DNA of 64,000 nt from JABCYV01 sp035512155 (GCA_035512155.1 DATKEN010000031.1:62001-126000); one strand, 5' to 3'. Counted from the stretch's first letter, positions 1 to 8,943 are shown. Notes: generated by a model not told the origin, from the sequence alone. Made by a program: numbers and translations.

Positions 1-670
1 AGTGTTCGAGCACGATATGCATATCGGTGGGCTCGCCAAGAATGCACATATCCGGCACGATGCCGTGGTTCACCAGGTAGTGCGTGCCGTAGCCATAGCC
101 GCGGTATTCCTTGCCCTTAAACTCGCCCCACTGGGTTTTTTCGATCTCCCCTGCCACCGCCGCGATGATGACATCGCCCTTCAATTTGACGCCTGCACGC
201 TGCAGCGCCTGGACCGCGTGGGTATAGCAGACCAGTGCGCCTTTCATGTTGTAAATGCCCAGGCCGTAGATCATTCCGTTCTTCACCACCGCGTTGGGCT
301 TGTAGCCAATGCCGGTGAGAAAATCTTCGCGGCCGGTGTTGGAAGTATCCATGTGGCCGTTGAACATCAGGTTCCGGCCTCCTCCGCTCCCCACCCAGCG
401 ACCTACCACGTTGGCGCGGCCTTCCTCCACTTCCTGCCAGGTCACGTTGAGACTGAGGCGACGCAGCGCATCCTGCATGTAGTGCGCCATCTGCAGTTCT
501 TCGCCCGTAGGGCTGGGAATGTTGATGACGTCGCGACACACTGCGACAATCTCGTCCTCTTTGACCTCGGCGAGGATTCTGTCAATGAGCTTCGCGTCCA
601 AGCCGTCGGTTTTCCTTGTGGGCTTCAAGTGCTCTCGCGCCTCCGAGTCACGCGGGCGAGCTCCCTTCAT
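1..670 (-). CDS. M20 family metallopeptidase/amidohydrolase, C-terminus beyond the window
   Basis: Only the first 223 codons are present; the gene runs off the left edge. The product resembles M20 (ArgE/DapE/carboxypeptidase G2) di-zinc hydrolases, which cleave amide bonds of acylated amino acids or small peptides in the cytoplasm. The stretch NGHMDTS carries the family's first zinc-binding His and Asp, and a later GEPTD is a typical M20 segment. The N-terminal ~45 residues are charged and poorly conserved-looking. I chose ATG at 670; an in-frame GTG at 694, almost touching the stop of the upstream M24 gene at 696, is an equally possible start. It is the last visible gene of the long minus-strand locus led by the GntR regulator, so the substrate is probably an intermediate of that locus (inference). 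Confidence 0.82.
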   Translation of the reverse strand, partial: MKGARPRDSEAREHLKPTRKTDGLDAKLIDRILAEVKEDEIVAVCRDVINIPSPTGEELQMAHYMQDALRRLSLNVTWQEVEEGRANVVGRWVGSGGGRNLMFNGHMDTSNTGREDFLTGIGYKPNAVVKNGMIYGLGIYNMKGALVCYTHAVQALQRAGVKLKGDVIIAAVAGEIEKTQWGEFKGKEYRGYGYGTHYLVNHGIVPDMCILGEPTDMHIVLEH

Positions 671-695
671 GTCGCTCAGGGCGGGTCCGCGCACA

Positions 696-1880
696 CTATT
701 TACTGGCTAGTCGGAAATCGTCTGGATAGGAACACAGCTTCTCGTTGCCTTTTTCGGTGATCAGGAAATCATCCTCCAGGCGCAGGCCACCGCCGCCGTG
801 CCAGTAGATTCCTGGTTCGATAGCCAGAACCATGTGTTTCCGAATCGTGCCTCCTCCCGCTTGATGCGCGTAAGGCGGCTCGTGAGCACGCGCTCCGACG
901 CCGTGACAAATTGGATGAGAAGGCTGTCCAGGATATCCGCCTTCCGCAATGCGCGCACGAATCAAACGATCGAGATCAGGAAAACTTGCGCCGTCGCGCG
1001 CGTGGGCAACCCCTTCGTTAAAGACCTTGAGCAACAGATCAAGCAGTTTGTGATACTCCGGCGTGAGGTCGCCTGGGCAGGCATTCTTGGTGAGGTCGGT
1101 CCAATAGCCGTCCACGCACACCCAGATTTCAAAAAGCGTCGGTTCATTCTTCTGAATCGGCCGGTCACCCGTAGCCGTAAAGGTCGCGATGCCCTTGCCC
1201 GACCAAACCAAAGTGAAGGCGCGTGCCATCTCCACCTTTCCCTGGTAGCCCACACCGAGCCCGTGCACGAAGCTCTCATACATGCCGCCAACCTCGCTTT
1301 CCTTCATACCCGGGCGCATGTGCTCGCGGGTATATTCCATGGCGAGGGCAGCCAGTTCGTTGGCTAGGCGCATGCGCTCGATTTCCTGAGCAGTCTTGAT
1401 CGCGCGAGCTTCGTTGAGCACCGGGGTCGCATCGACCACCTGACCAGCCACTTTGCGAAAGGCATCAAAATAAAATTGAGTGGGTGTGGTCGGCTCTCCT
1501 ACCATTCGGTCAGCAGACTGCGTGCCCATATTGAGCTCGATCGCGACCCGGTCGGTGAGGCCGCGATGCTTCAGGACTTCGAGCGCGAGATCAAGTGCGC
1601 GGTATTGTGGCGGTCGAGGGTCACTCTCGTCGTAGCCCTTGAACAGCCGAATGTCTTTCGTCCAGGAATTACGCTGCGCGTCTGCGAGTTGCGGCTCGAG
1701 CGCTATCAGTGTAGGCTCGCTCTCGCGGGGAAAGATGACTGCATCATATCCTTTCATGCACCAATAATTGGTGAGATAGACGATGTTATCGGGCGCGCGC
1801 ACCACCAGCGCACTCAGGCTCTGATCCTTCATCAGGGCGCGCACGCGATCCAGTTTCGATTCGTCAATCGGCCAGGGCAT
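696..1880 (-). CDS. M24 family metallopeptidase (Xaa-Pro dipeptidase/creatinase-like)
   Basis: The 394-aa product has the two-domain layout of creatinase, prolidase and aminopeptidase P: an N-terminal creatinase-type domain (about 1-160) and a C-terminal pita-bread domain (about 165-390). C-terminal ligands can be placed at D262 (in WTDLTKN), H326 (CHGVG), E355 (AIEPG) and E369 (RLEDD). The position that is normally the first Asp ligand appears to be Glu (E251 in FEIW), and the usual GHGIG..HE segment is shortened to HGVGARAHE, so the metal site looks non-standard. It starts 3 bp after the ketopantoate-reductase-like gene and is followed at once by the M20 gene. A peptidase of the prolidase type or a C-N hydrolase such as creatinase are both possible. 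Confidence 0.85.
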   Translation of the reverse strand: MPWPIDESKLDRVRALMKDQSLSALVVRAPDNIVYLTNYWCMKGYDAVIFPRESEPTLIALEPQLADAQRNSWTKDIRLFKGYDESDPRPPQYRALDLALEVLKHRGLTDRVAIELNMGTQSADRMVGEPTTPTQFYFDAFRKVAGQVVDATPVLNEARAIKTAQEIERMRLANELAALAMEYTREHMRPGMKESEVGGMYESFVHGLGVGYQGKVEMARAFTLVWSGKGIATFTATGDRPIQKNEPTLFEIWVCVDGYWTDLTKNACPGDLTPEYHKLLDLLLKVFNEGVAHARDGASFPDLDRLIRARIAEGGYPGQPSHPICHGVGARAHEPPYAHQAGGGTIRKHMVLAIEPGIYWHGGGGLRLEDDFLITEKGNEKLCSYPDDFRLASK

Positions 1881-1883
1881 CGA

Positions 1884-2846
1884 CTAGGGCCCCTTTCCAT
1901 GCATCGCGACCGCCCGGTTCTCGTCCTTGAAACTCCATGATGTTTCTTGACCTCGGATAAGCCTGTAAATGGCGGTATGCAAAGGCGCTGATACTCCGGC
2001 GCGTTCCGCCTCCCGGGCAATCGCGCCACTCAGGAAATCGACTTCTGTCGGCGAGTGATGCCGAATGTCATTCAGCATCGAAGTCGGATGATTGGTCATG
2101 GCCCCAATTTTGTTCATCTCCCACGGATCTTCGTGCAGATCCACTCCTGCCGCCGCCGCCACACGTTTGCCTTCGTCGATTAACTCGTGTAACAAGTGGC
2201 CCAGGCCAGAAAACTGCGACTCGTCAGCAAAATGCGGCGAGTGGGGCAAGCCCGTCAGAGCCGAAACTCCATTGACCGATGCATTGAAGATCAACTTAGA
2301 CCACTGGGCTGGACGCGCGTCCTTGAGAGCTTCCGCCTTCAGTCCCGCGGCGGCAATCAGATCGGCAGCTTCTTTCACCATAGAAAACGGTGTGTTGCGG
2401 GGCTCAAACGGCCCCAGCCATGTGGCTGTGTCGAGCTCGTACTGCACGTGCGTATCGCTGTGGCGCGTGCCACTCATAAACGTTGTGCCGCGGATGACTT
2501 GCCCTCTGGTGCAGGCGGCGATGAGATCCTCACTCCCCAGCCCGTTCTGCGCGGAGATGACCGCGCCTTTGTTAAAACGTGAACCCACTGGGCCGACGGA
2601 CTGGGCCACCTGCGTCGCTTTTGTCGCCACGATTGCCAAGTCACAGTCTGGAAGTTCGCCCGCTTGCCTAGTGGCTCTCAGGTGTACATGAAATTCGTGT
2701 GTGCCTGAGACCCGCAGCCCTTCACGATTGAGAGCCTCGGCGTGCTCTTGACGGCGAACAAAAGCCCAAACCTCGGCGACGCGGGCCAAGTGTGCCGCGT
2801 ACAGACTCCCGATAGCTCCGCAACCGATAACACAGACTCGTTTCAT
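1884..2846 (-). CDS. 2-dehydropantoate 2-reductase family oxidoreductase (PanE/ApbA-like)
   Basis: About 320 aa, the usual length for PanE/ApbA. The N-terminus has a Rossmann GCGAIG motif at residues 8-13 for NADP(H), and the C-terminal helical domain carries the expected catalytic Lys at about 184 (WSKLIFNASVNG). Characterised members reduce ketopantoate to pantoate with NADPH in coenzyme A synthesis. Here the gene sits between a molybdenum hydroxylase large subunit and two metallohydrolases, so it may act on another 2-keto or 2-hydroxy acid of that pathway (inference). I start at ATG 2846; a GTG one codon upstream at 2849 would add one residue. Confidence 0.85.
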   Translation of the reverse strand: MKRVCVIGCGAIGSLYAAHLARVAEVWAFVRRQEHAEALNREGLRVSGTHEFHVHLRATRQAGELPDCDLAIVATKATQVAQSVGPVGSRFNKGAVISAQNGLGSEDLIAACTRGQVIRGTTFMSGTRHSDTHVQYELDTATWLGPFEPRNTPFSMVKEAADLIAAAGLKAEALKDARPAQWSKLIFNASVNGVSALTGLPHSPHFADESQFSGLGHLLHELIDEGKRVAAAAGVDLHEDPWEMNKIGAMTNHPTSMLNDIRHHSPTEVDFLSGAIAREAERAGVSAPLHTAIYRLIRGQETSWSFKDENRAVAMHGKGP

Positions 2847-2861
2847 CACAAGGCAGCACTG

Positions 2862-5321
2862 CTACACTCGCTTCTCCACCTTCACTAACTTGTCGGCCTG
2901 ACTGATTTCTTTGGCGGTTAGAGCGCGGAAAAGGCTGTCCGCGTTGTTGAACGAATCATCGATGATGATGCCGCTTGCGAACAATGCATCCTGGAGCGCG
3001 GCTGAAATCGTATGGATGGGCGCAGCACCGCCCTCGCCCATCCCCTTGGCTCCGCTGTAGCTGTGCGGAGAGGGCGTCTCGATGTGGCCATACTTCACAT
3101 TAGGCATGCTGACGGCAGTGATGGGGATGTAATCGCTGAATGTACTGGTGAGCATGTTGCCCACCGCGTCGTACACGCAGTTTTCCATTAGAGCTGCGCC
3201 GATGCCATGCGCGGTCGCGCCATACACCTGTCCTTCCACGATAGGAGGATTGATGACTGTCCCGCAGTCATCGACCGCAACATAGTCGAGAATACGAGGA
3301 ATGTACGTATCGCAATCCACTTCAACCACGGCCATGTGGAGTTGGGCCGCGTAAGTCAAGGTCAGACTGCCGTACTTTTTCTTGGTATCCGGCACCTTAA
3401 AGGGCGCGCGCCAGATATAACGGCAATTGAGCGTGAGTTCGTAGAGCTCGGGCGGTAACGCCGCACTGTTGGCGTTCACCAGGTTGGCGAGTCCCCAGTA
3501 GTTAATGGATTTCCCTGTGCCCTTCGCCCGAATCTCCGGACCTTGGGCTCCGGTACCAAACTCCAGATCATCTTCTTTAGTCTTAAGCACGAAGGCAGCC
3601 AGACGCTTCATTTCCGCTTTCAACTTTTGCGCGGCGCCGTGGACAGCGGACAATCCCGAGACCGCAAACTGGCTGGCATACGTTCCCGAAAATCCCGTAT
3701 GCACATTGCGTTCCGTATCAAAGCCGGTACGAACCGTGATCAGATCAGGATGGATATTCAGAACATCGGCCACCACTTGAGCAGCGGTTGTTTCATGTCC
3801 CTGACCCTGCGGGCAAGAGCCGACGGCCACCACCACTTCTCCGTAGATATCGAGTTTGCAATTGGCCCCTTGGGAATTCCCCGAGTAGGGTAGAAATGGA
3901 TTCACAATCTGAGACTGGCCGAAGTTGTTTGTCCCCGAGTCGAGAGTCGTTCCAATCCCAATCCCGATCAGTCGTCCTTGTTCGCGGGCTGTAACTTGTT
4001 TCTTTTTCCAATCGTCCCAGCCGATGAGATCCTTCGCTAGTTGCAGCATTTTCGGATAGTTCCCCGAGTCGTATACGCAGCCATTTGGTGTCGTGTAGGG
4101 AAATTCATCGGGACGTATGTAGTTGCGCAGCCGCATCTCGTCCGCTGGAATATCCAATTCGTGCGCGCAGATGTCCACGACTCGCTCCAGAAACCACAGA
4201 TGCTGCATGCGCGAGTAGCCGCGGTTCGGCCCAACGGGACACTTGTTCGTCACCGCCTGGCTGAAATCGATTCGGGCATTCTTGAAGCGATAAACCCCGG
4301 GAAACACCTGCGACCAGATGACGCAGCCCAACGGCTCGTAGCGAGGATAGGCCCCGCAGTCATCGATATGCCGCGAGGCAATGGCTGTGATCACGCCGTT
4401 CTTATCGAGCGCAACTCGAGTGTCACGGAAGGTCCGCTCATTGCCATGTGCGCTCGATGTAATGTGCTCGGAGCGGGTTTCCACCCATTTCACCGGACGC
4501 CCACCGGCTTTCTTCGAAGCCAGCGCGCAGACCGCCATTTGGGGATAACTCGTGATTTTGATTCCGAAGCTGCCGCCGATATCAGAAGTCTCAACCCGGA
4601 TGCGATCGATATGAACGCCTAAGTGCGCCGCTAAAAACTGAATTGCAAATGACGGGAAAGAGTTGTTGCACTGGTAATAGATACGCTCATCCTTACGATT
4701 CCACTGAGCGATCACTACGTTGTTCTCCAGCGGTGTGCTGGAGAAACGATGGAAATGCAGGTGATCGACCTTGACCACATAAGCGGCATCCCTGAAGGCC
4801 TTCTCGATGTCGCCGTATTCGAATATCCCGTTCCAGACCAAATTGGTTCCGGCTTCCTCATGCAGAATACTTTTATTGGTCAGTGCGTTTTCCGCATCCA
4901 CAACTGGATCGAGCGGGTCGTATTCAACCTGAACCAACTCAGCCGCGTCATCCGCTAAGGCTGGTGACTCGGCGACCACAGCTGCTAAAGGCTCACCTTG
5001 ATAGCGCACCTTCGAAACTGCCAGGGGATAGTCTTTGATTTTGGCGAAGGGGTCGGGACCAATTTCAATAAATGGCTGCGTCTCCTGAGCGACCTCAGTG
5101 CCGGTCAGCGCGTAAACTACGCCGGGCAGGGCCTCGGCACCAGAAACATCAATGCCGACGATTTTGGCATGTGCGTAGGGCGAACGGATAAACCGCAGGT
5201 AGAGCATCTCGCGCAGCTTGATGTCATCACTGAACTTGCCTCGGCCACGCAGAAGACGATTCTCCTCCTTTCGTGGCAGCGACTTGCCTACCCAATTCCT
5301 CTTGTCAGCTTCGGGACTCAC
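2862..5321 (-). CDS. Molybdenum hydroxylase large (molybdopterin cytosine dinucleotide) subunit, CoxL/xanthine dehydrogenase family
   Basis: The 819-aa product is a full-length Mo-binding subunit of the xanthine dehydrogenase/aerobic CO dehydrogenase superfamily, which hydroxylates a carbon with water-derived oxygen. Visible landmarks are GGSFG at 249-253, the GQGHET segment at 506-511 and the catalytic Glu at 763 in GMGEGGAAP. The active-site loop reads GPNRGYSR (364-371). This is neither the AYXCSFR loop of true CO dehydrogenase nor the AYRGAGR loop of form-II CoxL, so CO oxidation is unlikely and the substrate is unknown. The start is GTG at 5321 with a weak GGAG upstream. The FAD, iron-sulfur and CoxG-type partners are encoded directly upstream in the same direction. 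Confidence 0.92.
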   Translation of the reverse strand: MSPEADKRNWVGKSLPRKEENRLLRGRGKFSDDIKLREMLYLRFIRSPYAHAKIVGIDVSGAEALPGVVYALTGTEVAQETQPFIEIGPDPFAKIKDYPLAVSKVRYQGEPLAAVVAESPALADDAAELVQVEYDPLDPVVDAENALTNKSILHEEAGTNLVWNGIFEYGDIEKAFRDAAYVVKVDHLHFHRFSSTPLENNVVIAQWNRKDERIYYQCNNSFPSFAIQFLAAHLGVHIDRIRVETSDIGGSFGIKITSYPQMAVCALASKKAGGRPVKWVETRSEHITSSAHGNERTFRDTRVALDKNGVITAIASRHIDDCGAYPRYEPLGCVIWSQVFPGVYRFKNARIDFSQAVTNKCPVGPNRGYSRMQHLWFLERVVDICAHELDIPADEMRLRNYIRPDEFPYTTPNGCVYDSGNYPKMLQLAKDLIGWDDWKKKQVTAREQGRLIGIGIGTTLDSGTNNFGQSQIVNPFLPYSGNSQGANCKLDIYGEVVVAVGSCPQGQGHETTAAQVVADVLNIHPDLITVRTGFDTERNVHTGFSGTYASQFAVSGLSAVHGAAQKLKAEMKRLAAFVLKTKEDDLEFGTGAQGPEIRAKGTGKSINYWGLANLVNANSAALPPELYELTLNCRYIWRAPFKVPDTKKKYGSLTLTYAAQLHMAVVEVDCDTYIPRILDYVAVDDCGTVINPPIVEGQVYGATAHGIGAALMENCVYDAVGNMLTSTFSDYIPITAVSMPNVKYGHIETPSPHSYSGAKGMGEGGAAPIHTISAALQDALFASGIIIDDSFNNADSLFRALTAKEISQADKLVKVEKRV

Positions 5322-5360
5322 AAATTAACTCCAGACACAGAATGCTCGCATCAGGCGACC

Positions 5361-5801
5361 TCACTGCAGTGCTGTCTGCAATCCATCGATCAACTTCTGC
5401 AGGTTTTTTTGGCCCAGCGGCTCTAGTAGTCCGCCTGCGACCGAGGCCAGGCCACCAAAAACCTGGGCCTCGCCCTGCCACGCGACTTTCGTTCCACTAT
5501 CGCTAGGCGAGAGATCAAAACCAGCTGTCAGCGAAACATTTCCTCCGGAAACCCTGCCATTGCCTTTGTACTGCGCCCTTTTGGGGCGATCAGCCTCAGT
5601 CAGTTCCATCCTCACGTCCGCTGCTCCCTTGATGTAGGAGATGCCGACGTTCACCTTAACCTTAAAGTGGGTCGCATCCTGCACCGTCATGCTCTGGAAA
5701 TCCGGCAGTAGAGGCGCGAACTTCTTCGGATCAGTGAGAAAGTCATAAACTTCTTCTGGAGTCCGCTTGACTTCGAATTCGCCGCCAAATTTAATCGCCA
5801 C
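5361..5801 (-). CDS. CoxG-family protein (SRPBCC fold), molybdenum hydroxylase accessory
   Basis: This 146-aa protein has the SRPBCC/START-like pattern of CoxG: an N-terminal FEVKRTPEEVYDFLTDP stretch, a beta-rich middle and a C-terminal amphipathic helix. CoxG-type proteins accompany CO dehydrogenase-like enzymes; in CO oxidisers CoxG is linked to membrane attachment of the enzyme. It begins with GTG 3 bp after the iron-sulfur subunit stop and precedes the large subunit by 39 bp, an arrangement that supports an accessory role for this particular hydroxylase. No membrane helix is visible. Confidence 0.86.
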   Translation of the reverse strand: MAIKFGGEFEVKRTPEEVYDFLTDPKKFAPLLPDFQSMTVQDATHFKVKVNVGISYIKGAADVRMELTEADRPKRAQYKGNGRVSGGNVSLTAGFDLSPSDSGTKVAWQGEAQVFGGLASVAGGLLEPLGQKNLQKLIDGLQTALQ

Positions 5802-5804
5802 GAA

Positions 5805-6293
5805 TCAAGCTCCATCCATGTTCTGCGCCGCCAATTGAATTGCCTTGAGGATGTTCTGGTAGCCGGTGCAGCGGCAGGTGTTGCCGGCGATCGCTTTACG
5901 TATCGCGTTTTCAGTTGGCTTCTTATTCTTTGACAACAACTGAAGTGTTGAGAGCATGAGTCCGGGCGTGCAGTATCCGCACTGCAAGCCATAGGAATCT
6001 CCAAAGGCTTTCTGAATGGGGTGAAGTTCACCATCTTTCTCGAGGCCCTCGACGGTGAGGACCTCCGCGCCTTCGGCTTGTACCGCGAACATCGTGCATG
6101 ATTTCACGGCCGCTCCGTTCATCAACACCGTGCATGCACCGCAATATGTGGTATCGCAACCCACATGCGTTCCGGTCAGGTCGAGTATCTCCCGCAACAG
6201 TTCCACAAGCAACACGCGCGGTTCCACGCTCAACGAACGCGGTTTCCCGTTCACCGTTAGTTGAAGGGTCACATTTTCGACCGCTTCAGGCAT
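5805..6293 (-). CDS. Molybdenum hydroxylase small subunit, two [2Fe-2S] clusters (CoxS-like)
   Basis: The 162-aa product carries the eight expected cysteines. The N-terminal plant-ferredoxin-type cluster uses C46, C51, C54 and C66. The C-terminal helical cluster uses C105, C108, C140 and C142 (CGYC and CRC motifs). In the family it passes electrons from the Mo site to the FAD subunit. Its start overlaps the end of the FAD-subunit gene by 8 bases, indicating translational coupling, and the CoxG-like gene follows after 3 bp. Nothing is truncated. Confidence 0.95.
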   Translation of the reverse strand: MPEAVENVTLQLTVNGKPRSLSVEPRVLLVELLREILDLTGTHVGCDTTYCGACTVLMNGAAVKSCTMFAVQAEGAEVLTVEGLEKDGELHPIQKAFGDSYGLQCGYCTPGLMLSTLQLLSKNKKPTENAIRKAIAGNTCRCTGYQNILKAIQLAAQNMDGA

Positions 6294-7179
6294 AGATATG
6301 GCTTACCTCGACCTGTTGGCCGGCAGCGCGCCGCATCGCAATATCAATCGCACGCTTTACCAGAGCGGCTACTAGAGTGCGTTTGTAGTCAGCCGAACCG
6401 CGCATGTCGGTTTGTGGATCGGCTGCAATCCGGGCGGCTTCCATCGCGGCTGACTTGGTCTTGTCCGTAATTAGTTGCCCGCGAAGCGCTGCCTCCGCCT
6501 CCTTGGCCCTAATCGCAGTTAGGCCGACGCAGCCGAGAGCGATGGCTGCATCCTTACAGATGTCCCCTTCCATAGTGAGTTGCACGGCTGCGCTCGCGGT
6601 GGGATACACAGGCGCAGAGCGCTTGAATGCAAGATACGCTCCGCTGCTGCCTTTAGGTGGCACTTTGAGCACGACTTCTCTAACCAGTTCATCATTCGCG
6701 AGCGTGGTCGTGTAAGCATCTTTAATGAAATCCGAGAGCGGAAGCGAGCGTTCGCCAGTCCGGCCCAGACAGCGAACCTCGGTAGGAAGCGTGATAAGGA
6801 CTGTAGCCCAGTCGCCGCTGGGATCGGCCTCAGCCAATGAGCCACCAATCGTTCCACGATTGCGCACTTGCACATCAGCAATTCCAGCAGCGCAATCATG
6901 AAGGATGGGAATCTTCGCAGCGATGGGCGAAGCCTCGATTTCGGCGTGCCGCGTTAGGGCGCCAAAGCGGAGCGCATTGTTTTCCTCCTTGATATATGAA
7001 GTTCCAGAAATAAAGTTCAAGTCGACAAGATGGCTGGGATTGGCAAAGCGCAGCTTCATGAGTGGGATCAAGCTTTGACCGCCAGCCAGCACCTTTGCTT
7101 CATCGCCGAGTTGCGAAAGCATAGTCACCGCTTCCTGCAGCGAGCCAGCACGGTGGTAGCGAAATGCTCGCGGATACAT
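6286..7179 (-). CDS. Molybdenum hydroxylase medium subunit, FAD-binding (CoxM-like)
   Basis: The 297-aa product matches the FAD-binding subunit of CO dehydrogenase/xanthine dehydrogenase-type enzymes. It has the two flavin motifs at the expected places, AGGQS at 32-36 and TIGGS at 110-114, and a C-terminal CO dehydrogenase flavoprotein domain. It accepts electrons from the iron-sulfur subunit and passes them to an external acceptor. It is first of the M-S-G-L gene order, is followed with an 8-base overlap by the small subunit, and is separated by 113 bp from the upstream membrane-protein gene. Confidence 0.94.
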   Translation of the reverse strand: MYPRAFRYHRAGSLQEAVTMLSQLGDEAKVLAGGQSLIPLMKLRFANPSHLVDLNFISGTSYIKEENNALRFGALTRHAEIEASPIAAKIPILHDCAAGIADVQVRNRGTIGGSLAEADPSGDWATVLITLPTEVRCLGRTGERSLPLSDFIKDAYTTTLANDELVREVVLKVPPKGSSGAYLAFKRSAPVYPTASAAVQLTMEGDICKDAAIALGCVGLTAIRAKEAEAALRGQLITDKTKSAAMEAARIAADPQTDMRGSADYKRTLVAALVKRAIDIAMRRAAGQQVEVSHIYA

Positions 7180-7292
7180 GCTTCCGTTATTCCTCGCGCC
7201 TGGGTCACCTGTGCCCGGGTCACCTATCGCTCAGGACAGAGAACAAGCTTAACAAACCGGTGCCGCATCGACGGTCATGGTTCCGAGAAGGC

Positions 7293-7778
7293 TCACGCGC
7301 TCGTCCGCGCGAAACCGACGGCCACTGCGGCCAACGCAACGATGATCAGGGCAGAGCCCACAATTGCAAGCGCGGACGCCAGCATCCCGCCATCTGTCGT
7401 TTGCAGGATTACTCCCAAAGGAAAGATCACCGACCCGATCAGCAGCACTAGCGCGATTCCAAAACGAATTCGCTCTCCGAACGCCACATCGTCAAACACG
7501 ACGCCTAGCGCGATCATCAGCATGGCTAAGCCGATCCAGTGCGAGTGGACGTCGACCTGTCTCACATAGTCAAATTTGGTCGCGCCATACATATCGATCG
7601 CCGTGTGCGCCTCGGGCAGCCTGCGCTCGGCAGCTTCCGTAAACGCTGTTGCCAACGACCCGCCCATGCGGCCGAGCGTCTGGTGCTCCACAAAAACCGC
7701 GTAGTACAGGCCGTAGAGCATGCCCAACGTCGCCAGCGCGATGCCCCCAAAAACAAGAAGCTTGCGTGCCCCGTTCAT
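7293..7778 (-). CDS. Membrane protein, single copy of an unrecognised four-helix module with conserved His
   Basis: I do not recognise this 161-aa protein. It has about four hydrophobic helices and starts MNGARKLLVFGGIAL. It aligns by eye with each half of the neighbouring 388-aa protein: a helix ending near H32 (VEHQTLGRMG), a soluble loop, then a helix opening with an HxH pair (H78 and H80 in VDVHSHWIG), then two further helices. Its start overlaps the stop of the larger gene by 4 bases (ATGA), so the two are probably made together. The conserved intramembrane His residues could bind haem or metal, but no function is claimed. It lies between an LLM monooxygenase and the molybdenum hydroxylase genes. 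Confidence 0.8.
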   Translation of the reverse strand: MNGARKLLVFGGIALATLGMLYGLYYAVFVEHQTLGRMGGSLATAFTEAAERRLPEAHTAIDMYGATKFDYVRQVDVHSHWIGLAMLMIALGVVFDDVAFGERIRFGIALVLLIGSVIFPLGVILQTTDGGMLASALAIVGSALIIVALAAVAVGFARTSA

Positions 7779-8941
7779 GGAGCGCTCCCGATTTCTGCGT
7801 CCAGTCTGCCGCTGTAGCGAAGCACGCCGACCAGCATCCCGATCAAAGCGATAATGACCATGAGCCCGCCCGCATCGGCAATGCCACCGGCGAGCAATCC
7901 GATTTTAATTTCCAATAAAACAAATATAGGCAGGATTACGGATCCGGTGAGCAACAAATAGATCCATCGCCTCTTCCACCGGTCGCTGAGAAACACGTAG
8001 GGCTGGAGGAAGGAAAGCAGAATCGCCAGCAATCCGAACTCGATCACATGAGAATGCGCCGCGACCTCGACTGCTTTCTCCGCCTGCAACCCACCGTATG
8101 CATTTACTGAAGCGACAGAAATGTCGTGGCCTGGACCCTGGTCGAGCATAGCTTTCAGGATCACCATTTCCCGATTCTCATGTTCATACAAGTTTGCACC
8201 GGCATACCAGGCGCCATGCAAGAAACCCAACAGCACCAGCACCGTTCCGCCCGCCAGCAGCGTCCGCCGCTCCCATGTGTGGTCCTGCGGCAATTCGGGC
8301 TCGGTTGTGCCCACGCGGCGGCTGCGGAAGTAATTCCACAAGCCCCACCCCTCGCCGATCAAGGCAATGATTAACAGTCCTCCGGCGGAATCGGCCAGGA
8401 CACTCGCCCATCCAATCGCAGCGAATGGACTATGAGCCAGGCCGACATAGTGGATGAGAAAAATTCCGACCGGCAGCAGCACTCCGCCGGTTATTAGGAC
8501 TTTGGCTAGCAGCTTCTTACGCGACGCCGAAAGAGCTACGTACGGCTGGATCAGCGCCAATAGCAACGCGAGGTAGCCGGCATCAATCATGTGAACGTGC
8601 GTGTCTACCTTGGTGCCGCGGTCCTCCAGGAATTCCCCCATGTGCCCAAACGCTTCCTTCACCGCCGCCGGATTCCGTGCCTGCACCGCTTGCACGGCCG
8701 CAAGCAAGGCTGCGCCTGTGCGTCCTGCGTTCTGGTGAAGAATAAATATGGCAAAGATGTCGCCAAACAGCATGCCGCTTGCGATGAGCGCGATCCCGCC
8801 GAATACCAACAGGCGGCGCGCACTCATGGTTGAAAACGTCGCAGCGACACTAGAGGAAACGGCGCCCGCCGCCTGGCGGGTTTGAGCGACTGTCGAACTA
8901 CGGACGGTTGGCCCGGACGGAGGTGGTTCCCACACAGCCAT
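7775..8941 (-). CDS. Membrane protein with an internal duplication of the same His-containing four-helix module
   Basis: The 388-aa product contains two copies of the module found singly in the next gene: about residues 40-205 and 225-380. Each has a helix ending in a His (H69; H254), an HxH pair at the start of the next helix (H115/H117 in DTHVHMIDAG; H296/H298 in AAHSHVIEFG) and a late ADxxGG segment. ATG at 8941 lies directly after the LLM gene stop, which favours translational coupling. Alternatively the start may be MSARRLLVFGG at 8827, which would match the N-terminus of the single-module paralogue. No known domain is recognised; a membrane electron-transfer or ligand-binding role is only a guess. 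Confidence 0.8.
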   Translation of the reverse strand: MAVWEPPPSGPTVRSSTVAQTRQAAGAVSSSVAATFSTMSARRLLVFGGIALIASGMLFGDIFAIFILHQNAGRTGAALLAAVQAVQARNPAAVKEAFGHMGEFLEDRGTKVDTHVHMIDAGYLALLLALIQPYVALSASRKKLLAKVLITGGVLLPVGIFLIHYVGLAHSPFAAIGWASVLADSAGGLLIIALIGEGWGLWNYFRSRRVGTTEPELPQDHTWERRTLLAGGTVLVLLGFLHGAWYAGANLYEHENREMVILKAMLDQGPGHDISVASVNAYGGLQAEKAVEVAAHSHVIEFGLLAILLSFLQPYVFLSDRWKRRWIYLLLTGSVILPIFVLLEIKIGLLAGGIADAGGLMVIIALIGMLVGVLRYSGRLDAEIGSAP

Positions 8942-8943
8942 AT

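Noticed and set aside
2..760. Long plus-strand open frame at the left edge
   Set aside because: It is antisense to the M20 gene, whose minus-strand frame encodes clear family motifs (NGHMDTS, GEPTD).
2862..7179. True aerobic CO dehydrogenase
   Set aside because: The large subunit lacks the AYXCSFR loop needed for the Mo-Cu site, so the cluster is only CO dehydrogenase-like.
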